Source: Scatophagus argus | Lineage: Eukaryota; Chordata; Actinopteri; Scatophagidae | NCBI RefSeq assembly: GCF_020382885.2 | Contig: NC_058501.1 | Coordinates: forward strand, 3,720,001-3,784,000 | Direction: 5' to 3' | DNA length: 64,000 nt | Shown: positions 38,201 through 46,260 of the stretch, piece by piece | Position numbering within the stretch: the stretch's first letter is position 1 | Layout: the number at the start of each line of letters is the position of its first letter | The notes under the pieces: model-generated | What the model was told of the DNA's origin: nothing | The model's database searches: none | The model's input: only the letters and a program-made list of their open reading frames with translations | Position numbers and translations under genes: made by a program

Positions 38201-39140
38201 GGCTGTTTGTGCTTGCAGAGGTGAAGGAGTATGAGCCTGCATATGGCTCTAAAGGGCGAGAGCACCCCTGTGTGGAGAGCATGAAGGACAATGTGCTGAG
38301 AGATCGACGAAGACCCGAGATCCCCGACACCTGGCTCAGGCATCAGGTCAGACATGCACCCTGCTGCTATACTCAAGTAACATTTCCATGCATACATTAT
38401 TTGAGCGCTGCCATCTTGTGCTGACGTAGTCATTCAGAGCCTACAACTGGCCAGTAGTGTGCGAGTTCCCACCCATACACTGGCCTGAACCAAAACTTAT
38501 TTGATATGTATATTGGGTTTTTAGTCAATCTAAACATGCAGGCAGCAACTAATCTTTAACAATCTGTTTTATTGTTAAAGTATATTTTATGTTGTTGTTT
38601 ATTGTAAAATCTTATCAGATAAATAACTAGCACATAATTCAAGTTGTTGGTGAAGTGTAGTCCACAAATACCTATAAAAGGAACGGATGGTGAAATGACA
38701 GACAACACACAGCCTGGTTGTTCTAGCACATGATCTGTCAGCATGCATGGCCCAGCAGAGCAGTAGTGTATGTGTTTAAGTATTAAATTGTTATATTGTA
38801 TTAACATAACTTGAGGTTGGTTGCTGCTAACTTTACCGAAACACAGTCTCACATCTCTTTTCCCTTCCTCAATCTGCAGGGTGTGGCTGTGATCTGCGCC
38901 ACCATCATGGAATGCTGGGACCATGACCCCGAGGCCCGACTCACCGCCCACTGCATTGCCGAACGCATCTCCGCCATGGAGGATGAGATGGACAAACTGT
39001 CCAGCCGCAGCTCCTCAGCAGAGAAAATCCCAGAGGAGCTGAAGATCCCCATAGAGGTGGAGATCCCGGAGGAGATGGTGAAAATCACAGAAATACAGGA
39101 CATCATAGCCGTGGACTGCTCCGTGAGCGACGAGAAGTGA
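7410..39140 (+). CDS. tgfbr2: TGF-beta receptor type 2 (ten coding exons, 584 aa)
   Basis: This is a transmembrane serine/threonine kinase that binds TGF-beta and phosphorylates type I receptors to start SMAD signalling. Coding exons: 7410-7494, 17524-17671, 17790-17983, 27985-28280, 28368-28616, 28727-28840, 29526-29663, 32199-32340, 38219-38346, 38880-39140. All introns are GT-AG and phases join cleanly to 1755 bases including stop. Residues 1-28 form a signal peptide. About 30-140 form a cysteine-rich ectodomain with 12 cysteines. The ligand-contact patches QLCx[13 protein letters not shown] and DECND are kept. The membrane span is about 151-176. The kinase starts at 242 with VGKGRF, Lys269 in [14 protein letters not shown] at 367-374, DFG at 387-389 and MAPE. 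The tail is longer than in human. Teleosts may carry two paralogues, and I cannot tell which this is. Confidence 0.97.
7495..17523 (+). other. TGFBR2 intron 1
   Basis: This 10-kb intron holds a (CA)n run near 9133-9150, a GT-rich stretch, homopolymer T runs at about 10519-10537, and a fragment at 17061-17106 of the repeat phrase TTTATTGATCCTGAGGGAAA. No alternative coding exon with similarity to receptor ectodomains was recognised. First introns of this kind often hold enhancers, but none can be named from the sequence. Confidence 0.75.
17061..17106 (+). repeat. Fragment of a dispersed fish repeat (TTTATTGATCC type)
   Basis: AGATAGAGAGACAGATATTT followed by TATTGATCCTGAGGGAAATTC is a common teleost repeat phrase. 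Related fragments occur at 36033-36065 and 36960-37065. Confidence 0.5.
17524..17671 (+). CDS. tgfbr2: TGFBR2 exon 2: first half of ectodomain
   Basis: Phase 1 in, phase 2 out. It encodes [16 protein letters not shown] through EVCVAIW. It contains QLCMFCD and [10 protein letters not shown], the residues that contact TGF-beta in the mammalian receptor. About 15 residues found between the signal peptide and QLC in human are absent. The donor is GTAGGT at 17672, and the following intron is only 118 bases. Confidence 0.95.
17790..17983 (+). CDS. tgfbr2: TGFBR2 exon 3: second half of ectodomain
   Basis: Phase 2 in, phase 1 out. It encodes [20 protein letters not shown] through [10 protein letters not shown] and supplies the last five ectodomain cysteines. 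N-glycosylation sequons are visible at NET, NSS and NTT. The DECND motif carries the acidic ligand-contact pair. The acceptor follows a CT-rich tract ending TCTTAG, and the donor is GTGAGT. Confidence 0.95.
20184..20221. repeat. Perfect 13-bp inverted repeat (hairpin) in TGFBR2 intron 3
   Basis: AATTCTACAGAAT at 20184-20196 and its complement ATTCTGTAGAATT at 20209-20221 flank a 12-base loop that itself contains the palindrome GAATATTC. No known family recognised. Confidence 0.87.
20470..20885 (-). mobile_element. Tc1/mariner-like transposon remnant
   Basis: On the minus strand it encodes the C-terminal end of a Tc1-like transposase. It includes [12 protein letters not shown], a [13 protein letters not shown] segment, and [11 protein letters not shown], which is the DDE-domain NPDLNPIEHLW-type motif. 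The element terminus ACTTTTGTCTATATAGTG is seen at about 20859-20876. The 5' part of the transposase is missing, so it is dead. A same-family copy lies in the opposite orientation at 50516-51060. Confidence 0.85.
21880..22337 (+). repeat. Dispersed fish repeat, long copy
   Basis: It contains TCACCCCCTGGTGGCTGG, a TGATTGGCAGCTGAAAGCTG segment, ATATTTTGGATTCATTTTGGC and CCATCTTCATATATGTCAGTGG. A truncated relative is found at 48905-49050. It is a non-coding dispersed repeat of unknown class, and boundaries are approximate. Confidence 0.55.
24310..24790 (+). mobile_element. L2/Maui-like LINE 3' tail
   Basis: The segment holds a widespread fish LINE tail: a GGCGGATGGCCGCCCACC block, GGAAGTTTTTCCTCGCCACTG, GACCTGCTCTAGTTGG, and a closing TATATAAATAAATTGAACTG with TTGAATTG-type repeats at the 3' end. 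No coding part remains. The clade is assigned from memory of fish repeats. Confidence 0.6.
26174..26234 (+). repeat. (CA)30 microsatellite
   Basis: About 60 bases of uninterrupted CA repeat in TGFBR2 intron 3. Confidence 0.95.
27985..28280 (+). CDS. tgfbr2: TGFBR2 exon 4: transmembrane and juxtamembrane
   Basis: Phase 1 in, phase 0 out. It encodes [10 protein letters not shown], the membrane span [20 protein letters not shown] followed by MFYCYRAY, a basic juxtamembrane stretch with KKRKPK, and the conserved [19 protein letters not shown] and LPIELDLL segments. The 87-base intron that follows falls between LDLL and VGKGRF. Confidence 0.96.
28368..28616 (+). CDS. tgfbr2: TGFBR2 exon 5: kinase N-lobe
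   Basis: Phase 0 at both ends, residues 242-324. It contains the glycine-rich loop [11 protein letters not shown], the ATP-anchoring lysine in [15 protein letters not shown], and the hinge-proximal [14 protein letters not shown]. The donor GTGAGA directly follows NLQ. Confidence 0.97.
28727..28840 (+). CDS. tgfbr2: TGFBR2 exon 6: kinase alpha-D/E region
   Basis: A small phase-0 exon of 38 codons ([14 protein letters not shown] through PCGRPK). It contains the [13 protein letters not shown] helix that precedes the catalytic loop. A 110-base intron precedes it and a 685-base intron follows. Confidence 0.96.
29526..29663 (+). CDS. tgfbr2: TGFBR2 exon 7: catalytic loop and DFG
   Basis: A phase-0 exon of 46 codons, residues 363-408. 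It carries the catalytic [24 protein letters not shown] with the metal-binding Asp387, and [10 protein letters not shown]. The catalytic Asp369 and Lys371 are intact, so an active kinase is expected. Confidence 0.97.
29664..32198 (+). other. TGFBR2 intron 7
   Basis: A 2.5-kb intron without coding exons. It contains a poly-G run near 31832-31846 and, just before the acceptor, a complete short inverted-repeat element (31948-32109). Confidence 0.75.
31948..32109 (+). mobile_element. Complete MITE-like element with terminal inverted repeats, copy 3
   Basis: The 162-base element starts TTAAAGGGATGGTTCACCCC and ends GGGTGAGCTGTCCCTTTAA, so its ends are imperfect inverted repeats of about 19 bases starting and ending with TTAA/TAA. 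It encodes no protein. The interior carries CGTTGTAGAGATGTCTGCC, linking it to the copies near 926 and 4800. It ends only 89 bases before TGFBR2 exon 8. Confidence 0.7.
32199..32340 (+). CDS. tgfbr2: TGFBR2 exon 8: activation segment and F helix
   Basis: Phase 0 in, phase 1 out. It encodes [17 protein letters not shown] through [12 protein letters not shown]. It includes the activation-loop VGTARY, the APE motif and the [13 protein letters not shown] helix. The acceptor is CACTGCAG and the donor GTTAGT at 32341. Confidence 0.97.
32341..38218 (+). other. TGFBR2 intron 8
   Basis: A 5.9-kb intron. It contains GT-rich runs (about 33642-33662 and 33921-33956), repeat fragments at 36033-36065 and 36960-37065, and a GATA-type run at about 36960-36980. 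The open frames inside it have no splice-consistent or family support. Confidence 0.75.
36960..37065 (+). repeat. Dispersed fish repeat fragment (AGATAGAC-TTTATTTGTCATCC type)
   Basis: An AGATAGATAGATATATAGATAG run leads into CTTTATTTGTCATCCAGG and CATCAGAATGAGATTTCATT, a familiar fish retroposon tail. It is non-coding, and a shorter relative sits at 36033-36065. Confidence 0.5.
38219..38346 (+). CDS. tgfbr2: TGFBR2 exon 9: kinase C-lobe
   Basis: Phase 1 in, phase 0 out. It encodes [35 protein letters not shown] and DTWLRHQ, matching the human [20 protein letters not shown] region almost residue for residue. Confidence 0.97.
38880..39140 (+). CDS. tgfbr2: TGFBR2 exon 10: kinase end and extended C-terminal tail
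   Basis: Phase 0 in, ending in TGA at 39138-39140. It encodes [40 protein letters not shown] and a serine-rich [13 protein letters not shown]. The tail that follows repeats an Ile-Pro-acidic pattern ([18 protein letters not shown]) and ends DCSVSDEK. The human protein stops soon after EEKIPED, so this tail is longer by roughly 25-30 residues. Confidence 0.95.
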   Translation, partial: GVAVICATIMECWDHDPEARLTAHCIAERISAMEDEMDKLSSRSSSAEKIPEELKIPIEVEIPEEMVKITEIQDIIAVDCSVSDEK

Positions 39141-39694
39141 GAGGAAGCTCTGCATTCTCAAGGACTCCATGGGACATCTTTCAACAGGGGCACTTATTCT
39201 ACTTTGATCTGATGGGAGAAAGTGATGACCAGGAGTTGAGCTCCTGCGTCCCCAGACTTTGAGTTGAGTCACAGTGTCATGTCTAATTCTAGCTCAGCAA
39301 AGAGGGACTCTTGGTGATGCTTTCAGACTTCTTCCACTTCTGCAATGAAACAACTTGCCTTAATAAGCTGAAAAGCAAAAGAGCCAAAAAGCCAAAGTTA
39401 ACTGGAAGCTTCCAAAATGTGCTGAGCGTGGAGACAGTATTTTGTAAAGAGTCAGACAGGCTTCTCTCTCTTTATGAAAAATTAACAGGGCAATACCTAT
39501 TAAACCAAAGACATCTGATGTGCACTTTACAATGTAATACTTACGCATTACAGCTTTGTTGCCATTTTCATATGTTCTTGTATTTTAACATGTTGGAGTT
39601 AAGGTGAGTTTTTGCCTAAAAGTGCCTTTGTGCGTCTGACTTTGAGCCAGCAGAGATGTCACCTTAACACTAACAGTGCTGTGGACTCCATCCC

Positions 39695-39696
<2 letters not shown>

Positions 39697-39760
<64 letters not shown>
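39697..39760 (+). repeat. (GT)n microsatellite in the TGFBR2 3' UTR
   Basis: About 64 bases of TG repeat with a single TA interruption near 39721. Being in the 3' UTR, it would be transcribed. Confidence 0.92.
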
Positions 39761-39761
<1 letters not shown>

Positions 39762-39996
39762 ATAAACAAGCACAATAAGAAAATAACTGTACATAAGAGA
39801 CAAATCAGCCAAAAGGGAAAGTAATCCTACTACTTATATTTGAATGCAGATATTAAAAGACTTCATAGAGATGTATTTTTAAAACCATTTTGTGTTTTCT
39901 GTCTATATCAACAGAAAACTGAGGGGAATGCCAAAGATCTTTTACCCTGCCTTACACACAGTATGTGTTATGTAAAATATTGTAAAGCTTTTATGA

Positions 39997-40002
39997 ATTA
40001 AA
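39997..40002 (+). terminator. ATTAAA polyadenylation signal for TGFBR2
   Basis: This is the first good hexamer downstream of the stop codon, within an AT-rich context. T-rich sequence (CTTCTTCTTC) follows at about 40023. Confidence 0.5.
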
Positions 40003-40020
40003 GATATTTCTATATACTGA

Positions 40021-42383
40021 GACTCTTCTTCTTCATCATCATCTCTTCTTACTCATTCTGTAATTCAGCAAAACCTGGGAGCCAGATTTGAGATACTGTG
40101 GACTTTTATTAACTTGTGGTACTGGGCAGATAAAGTAAGTTTAACTTTTCTGCCAAACTTGGCTGCCTGCTGCTGCTAAAAGCAGATGAGGATGCTGAAC
40201 AAAACCAAAACAGTAAAACTGCAAGGCTGGAAAACCAAAACAGTAAGCTGAAAAATGGCAAAAATCTCTTTCACAACTAAAGAGTGTGGTCATAATGTTT
40301 TGTGGATTTCTTTTCACGTGACTTTTTTTCTGCCATTGGTCAGAAAATAATGGTTAGTGTAGCTTTAAGAGAGCTCTGAAGGTCTTTAAAGTTGTGTCAT
40401 ACATGGCTGCAGTACGGAGACAGAGTGAGACATATTTTGCAATATCTGGACAATAAATCATTGTTCGTGGCTAACATTAGGCATTTTGTTGAATTTAGAG
40501 GATGTATTTTTAGCCTACTATTTGCAGCTGTTGTTTTCACGTAAGCACATTTGATAGGATCAACAAGTTATCTTTACAAGAATACTGAGGGAAACCACTG
40601 ACAAAGCTGGCAATGATTGTGTTTGCAATCACGCCCCATGCTTTGTAACTGTTAAACTGTTATACATGACTCCGGCTGCTACTTGCTGTTACTTTCACAT
40701 ATTAAATAACTGCTGTTGGACAAATAAAATCAACTTTTCAAAATTATTTTTACACAACCATATAACAGTGAGTAAATTATGAGTTTTTTAGTTAAAGGGA
40801 TAGTTTCTTTATGTTTCAGGCCATTCTAACTATAAGTGTAAATCTTAGATTGTTGATAAATATGATGCTTCGTCTCGTCCTGTAACATTGAACCTCCAAT
40901 CTTGCTTTGACTTCACCTGCATTGTCCAGTTCCTCTGTTGTCGTCTGTCTTACATTACGTTCCCTGTTTTACTCATTCCTCAGCTTATTTTACTTCTGCC
41001 TCTTTATTTATATTCAGCCTCGCCTTAATTCTTTTTTAGCCTCTTTTCCCTTTTTCTTCACACTCCATCTAGTTTTTCTGCTTTTTCCACATCATTCCTC
41101 TCTATAGGAATGCTATAGGAAGTGCACCACCCCAGCCTGCTGTCCACATGTTGTCCACATACTAGAAATGATGCCAGAATCATTCACTAGTAAGAAATAA
41201 AACACTATACGGGGTGAGCTCGAGGTGAAGAAGCTACACTTGGGCAAGTAACAGATTACAGCAGTCTAATGAAATGTTTTTACTTCTTTGGAAGAGTTAC
41301 TTGATCCTTTGTAGACTGAGACATATTTTTGGAGTTACTGATGCACATTCCAGTTATGACATGGTCATGTAGGTACAAGAGCTTTAGAGTAGTAATTTTT
41401 TGAGATTGTGATTTTCAACTGAAGTCATCTGTAAGTACATAAAAAGTGTCATAGGTTAGATACTGTACGTTCAATGTCGTCTGCACTCACGTTTCACTAA
41501 AAAAACATTTTAAAGCTGCACAGTGCAGACTCACACATCAGCAGGAGGAGGCAGGTGAAAAATCTGAACTTGAGATAGAATATAAACAACATATTATTTT
41601 AAAGTGTTTAGAGCCCCTGCACACCTGACACTCACCTGACACACTGATGATTTCAGTTGTTTCCTTCAATCAGACCTCTTCTCAGGATGTGTACACTTTT
41701 TGGAGAAGGACAATGTACATATTCATAATTCCTGTTGGTACATGGAGGCTGGTGATCTCACACGACTTCCAACATAACTAACATGGGCAGGGGTCTCATC
41801 AGCCATGACTGAAAACACCGGCCCTTGACATATTTTTATTGTTTTGATGGTTTTTGCTTAAGTCTCATGTCAAGTCAATTCTTAAAATTGCTGTTATTTA
41901 CTTGGTATTTACTTTGATCTCCACCAAGTCCGAAGGGGAAAATCTGGCTCTTTAGTCCCCACAGGCTCCACTGCGTTCTTTGTCTGCTTTTTGTTGCTGG
42001 ACAGGTAGTACATATGGATTCACATTTTGACTGTGAATAGCTTTTCACTGTTGATGAAATCCATGCTATGACAGAGATCGAACTAAAGCCGTAAACTGAA
42101 ACACCCAAACAATGAGCTCAAAGATGATAAAATGCTCCTTAGAACTGAAAAGAACTGATTAACAATACACCCAGTCAGTCAGTCAGTGAGAGACTGGATG
42201 TGCTTCCATGCTGGCGGTGGTCCTTTACCCTGAGAAAACCCTAAAAAAACATCCGCAACAGAAACAGGCACTGGTCTGCAAAGAGTAGGGTGCTCAGGAT
42301 CAATTGAATGGAGTAACCCTTTTATTGAGAGTGTGGTGTGTTGTGTGGAAATGCTTGTAGTGTAATGAGTGGTGAGTCTCAGA

Positions 42384-42385
<2 letters not shown>
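40021..42385. other. Intergenic between TGFBR2 and the KCNG gene
   Basis: No coding exon, RNA gene or clear transposon recognised. T-rich tracts occur around 40960-41100. The two flanking genes are convergent, so this is shared 3' flank. Confidence 0.5.
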
Positions 42386-42447
<62 letters not shown>

Positions 42448-42533
42448 TGCAGACATTCCATTGCAGACCAGAGTTTGTACCAAATGTAATGACAGGACTG
42501 CTGGACCCAAGAACCAGCTCTGGTATAGGGCAC

Positions 42534-42576
<43 letters not shown>
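42386..42576. repeat. Inverted GT/AC microsatellite pair
   Basis: An uninterrupted GT run at 42386-42446 is followed after a 91-base spacer by an AC run at 42538-42576. GT and AC on the same strand are mutually complementary, so the two tracts could pair as a hairpin with a stem of up to about 39 bp. Open frames of repeated Cys-Val or His-Thr here are artefacts of the dinucleotides. Confidence 0.9.
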
Positions 42577-42579
<3 letters not shown>

Positions 42580-45291
42580 TCTTCTCTTCTTCCTCTCATG
42601 TTCCCTTCCTTCTCTGGCTCTCTCTTGTTCTTTCCATTTTAAAGCCCCACTTCTCCTCATGGTAGTCTTTGTTGGTGTATTACTGGCATCAGTGACTCAG
42701 GGGCAAACATCCAGTCCAGAGTCCAGAATTAACTCCTGGCCTCTTTTCTATTCTTTTATAGACATCAGTAGTGCTGCAGTGTTTTGTATATATTCCAGAG
42801 GCCTCTCCCTGTCCACTGTCTGTGTTAGAAGCACTAGTCTGGATCAGTCGTTCTCCAACATTAAATGTTATTTTGCAAATTATTTCCAGGTGTGATGCAC
42901 CTGTCAGGCAAAGACAGAGGATAAAAGACTTCAACTTCATTTTTCCATCTAGTGTTTATACAGGGAACCAAAATATTGTAGGTTCATCCAAGTTAGATTT
43001 TTTTTGCTCTCTATTCAGGGTGTAATCACTAAAACAGGAACAATTCCTGCCATGGTATTATTTTACTGCAGTCTGTGGTGAAAACAAATGTTCTGTATAC
43101 TTTAATGACTTCCACTAGTTTTCCAATACCTCATCAATGTAGGGTTGGGAAAAGAATGTGCCTGCCCCCTAGTGGACAAAACACAGACAGCAATCAGACT
43201 TTGACTAATGGTCTTTTTTGCAGCATACATTGATTTTCAGTGAAAATGCTGCCTCAGTGTTTCAGTTGGAAAATATTGTTCATTCCTGCTGCCTGTGATT
43301 TGACATCTCAAATGTACCTCAGCATTTGTAATTCTTAAGCTTAAAGAATTCTTTTGCTACAGCTATATAAAGGTCCAATATCCAGCTTCAGTCTGCAGCT
43401 ATTTAAAACACAGGCATGGTTTAGATTGCTTACTATTTATTTTTTTTTATTTATTTGATATTTATCTATTTTCCAAAATGTGCTTACAGGTAGAGATCGG
43501 TAAGAGCGGGACACTGATTGATTATAACTTGATAATTTAACATATATTAAAGTACATGTGTAATGTGTTTGCAGGTAGGTGTAATGCAATTTACTTAAAG
43601 GCTTAAAAACCTGATGTTCAGATAATGCAAATGTGTTTTCATTTAAAGTAAGGTCTATGTATATGGAATGTGCAGTTTATACGTGTATTACACTGCAAAG
43701 ACAGCATTTTTCTGGGAATCATGGACACAGTACAGTCCTCACAGTAGCTGGAGACAGCAGCTACTGTTTCGGTCAACACAGCTGTTATAATTTTGGCAGG
43801 GACTCCAAATCCACTTGAGTTAGAATGATTTTTAAAACATTATCCAACAATATCTATGATATTCATATTTATTGGAGTGGACAGCTCCTAAGACTTTGTA
43901 GCTCTGTAGTCTTCACCGTTTCCTGGTCACAGGAAGAACAACAACCTCTCCACTCGTCTCCTCTGGACAGTCAGGTCTGTCTGTGCAGGAATAGCTCTGC
44001 TGCCACCTGGTCTTCACTCAGTCTCACCTGGTCAGTTTTCTCTGCAGTTTTGTGTCTGAAGTATGTTGCCACAATCTGTTGAGGGCTGCACAGGTTTTCA
44101 TTTGATTCTGGTATTTTGTTACTTGTGTACAATAATAATTGTATTTTTGTTTTACATTTATCATAATTTGGTTTAGCCTAATGTTCTGAGTGGTTGTGTC
44201 CTGGAATGGTGGACAGTTTGGCCAGCCTCAGAGGACATTTGCCTTTGTAGGTTCATCTCCCGGCAACATAGTGCTTTGTGAGCAAAGGAGAGTGGGTCAG
44301 TTGTTTTAATATGATTCCAGAATAAGGGTTGTTTTGGAATATTCAATAGCAGAGGATATCAGACAAAATCCGCTCTGCATGCAAATCCGATCTCTTCTCT
44401 GTACCTGGAGGATACATGGTTCAGTGATTAAGAATATTTGGAGCCGAGTTCTAATTGGTAGTTCAGTGTTTATTGACTTCTTGATGGCATAGAAAGCCTT
44501 TTTGCTTTCTCTTTTCAATCATTCACTCCAAGGCAAAATTTTCTCTGTTTGAAATTTTTAGTCCTAAATATGACTGAGGATTTGTTTGTTTCCAAATGAG
44601 AAACTGGTATTGTTTCTCTGAAGTCTGGAAAATGAGCAGCTTGGTTTTGGTTGACTGTCAGGTTCAACAGTATTTTTGCAATTCTGATAAGCGCTGCTCT
44701 CCACTTCTCTCTGTCTCTCACTTTCGCAAATTCACTTTCAAATAGTTGTAATAGGATGGCCATGACAAACACACTGCCAAAGAACTGTCCAATTAATGGA
44801 TATTAACAGCATAAAGAATATTTAAATTTACTTTACGTACACAATGAACGTTGTACAATAACCTTGTAATAACTTGATGAACAAACAGGAAGGAAAGCAA
44901 CAAAAAGAAATTTTACATGAAAAGAAAAAATATTCAACAGAGAATGATTGATTATTGATTGTTGTGCATGTGCAGAATATAGCCAATTATATCATGTGTT
45001 ACAGCAATAACAAGAAAAGAAAACTGTCCTGCAAGAACCCAACTCTCTTTCATTTCCCCCATTCCACTTTTTTTTTTCTGAGTTCATAAAATTATTACTG
45101 AATTTTGGGAACAACTATTTCTGGGTGGGTTTGGTACCATTCACATATGAACCAATGCCAGTACCTGTACTGGAATATCGAAACTTTGAAACTTGGAACC
45201 TTTTTTCTGTGCTTTGCTCCCTTTGTAATAAGAACAATGTAATTTCAGTTGTAAAAGAACAAAAAGTGCCAACAAAATTTCAACATTGTTA
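42577..45291. other. Intergenic, 3' flank of the KCNG gene
   Basis: No gene recognised. Around 43143-43195 and 43990-44010 are short motifs (CCCCCTAGTGG, GCTGCCACCTGG) loosely like CTCF cores, but I do not call them as sites. Confidence 0.45.
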
Positions 45292-45297
45292 TTTATT
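45292..45297 (-). terminator. AATAAA polyadenylation signal for the KCNG gene
   Basis: The plus-strand TTTATT reads AATAAA on the minus strand, about 160 bases past the KCNG stop codon at 45457-45459. It is the nearest canonical hexamer seen. Confidence 0.5.
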
Positions 45298-45456
45298 CAG
45301 AAAATTTTATACCTCACAGAAAACGAATGCTTTCCTCCCTCCTCCGAAACCCATCCTTAGGACCTCTTCCTCAGTATCTTCTTCAACTGGGAACGAAATC
45401 GATGACGTTATTTTGGACCCTGGCCACAGGAATTGGCTTTCTCACCCACAAGTGGG

Positions 45457-46260
45457 TTAGTATGGCTGACCATTAATGTTGAGCGGTCTGTTGTCTGACC
45501 AGTTATCAGGCCAAGTTTCTCCTTCTTTGATGCTTTCTTCAGCCTCAGTGGCAAGCTGGGCACCCCTCCTCTCTTTCCACAGCCTGTCATGCTCCTCCTT
45601 GAGGTCTATGTAGGTACGATGGAATGTGTGGAAAATAGATGTAGAAGGGAAAGACAGAATGAGGATCCCTGATAAGATGCTGATCAGTGCCACCAGTTGG
45701 CCAGGGATGCTGTGGGGCACCATGTCACCATACCCCACTGTGGTCACAGAGATGATGGACCACCAGTATGAAGCTGGGATGCTGCTGAAGCTGAGCTGGG
45801 GGGATCTGGCAGCGTTTGGGGCCAACTCGCTCTCAGCGAGATGTACCAATGGAGAGAGGAGAGTCACAGCAACGCACACAAAGAGCAACAGCAGACCAAA
45901 GTCCGTCATGCTGCGTTGGATAGTCAACCCCAAGGTCTGCAGGGCCAGAGAGTGGCGGGCCAGTCTCATCACATACAGGATACGCAGGGCCCTCATCATG
46001 CGCAGGGTTAGGCCCAGTTTGTCCACATTGCTTTTTCCTGCACCAGCCACAATATCCTGAACAGACTCATCCCCAAGCTCCAGAAACAGTGAGATATAGA
46101 AGGGCAAGATGGCAGCAGCATCAATGATGTTCAGAGGACCACGGGCAAACTCCAGCTTGCTTGGTGCATGGAAAAATCGTACCAGAAACTCCAGAGAGAA
46201 CCAAACGACACAAACAGATTCCACAATAAACATGTTGCGGCACTTTTGAGTGCATTTACT
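45457..46260 (-). CDS. kcng: KCNG exon 2: S2 to C-terminus
   Basis: 267 codons plus TAA, beginning SKCTQKCRNMFIVES after acceptor CTCCACAG at 46261-46268. It holds S2-S6, the pore loop and a short acidic C-terminal tail (EEHDRLWKERR then EAEESIKEGE). The open frame extends about 24 codons upstream into the intron, but those residues have no family similarity. Confidence 0.95.
   Translation of the reverse strand, partial: SKCTQKCRNMFIVESVCVVWFSLEFLVRFFHAPSKLEFARGPLNIIDAAAILPFYISLFLELGDESVQDIVAGAGKSNVDKLGLTLRMMRALRILYVMRLARHSLALQTLGLTIQRSMTDFGLLLLFVCVAVTLLSPLVHLAESELAPNAARSPQLSFSSIPASYWWSIISVTTVGYGDMVPHSIPGQLVALISILSGILILSFPSTSIFHTFHRTYIDLKEEHDRLWKERRGAQLATEAEESIKEGETWPDNWSDNRPLNINGQPY

Larger units (their letters stand above)
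39141..40020 (+). other. TGFBR2 3' UTR
   Basis: This follows the stop codon. It includes a long GT microsatellite at 39697-39760 and ends just past an ATTAAA polyadenylation hexamer at 39997-40002. The length of about 0.88 kb is inferred from the signal only. Confidence 0.6.

Noticed and set aside
42338-42895. A 185-codon open frame with long Cys-Val and His-Thr runs
   Set aside because: The runs are direct translations of the GT and AC microsatellites. Frames on both strands look alike, so it is not a gene.
43140-44010. CTCF-like cores (CCCCCTAGTGG, GCTGCCACCTGG) and a similar one near 57582
   Set aside because: Only partial matches judged by eye, and such cores also occur inside fish repeats (as at 21918). 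A matrix scan and ChIP data would be needed before calling sites.
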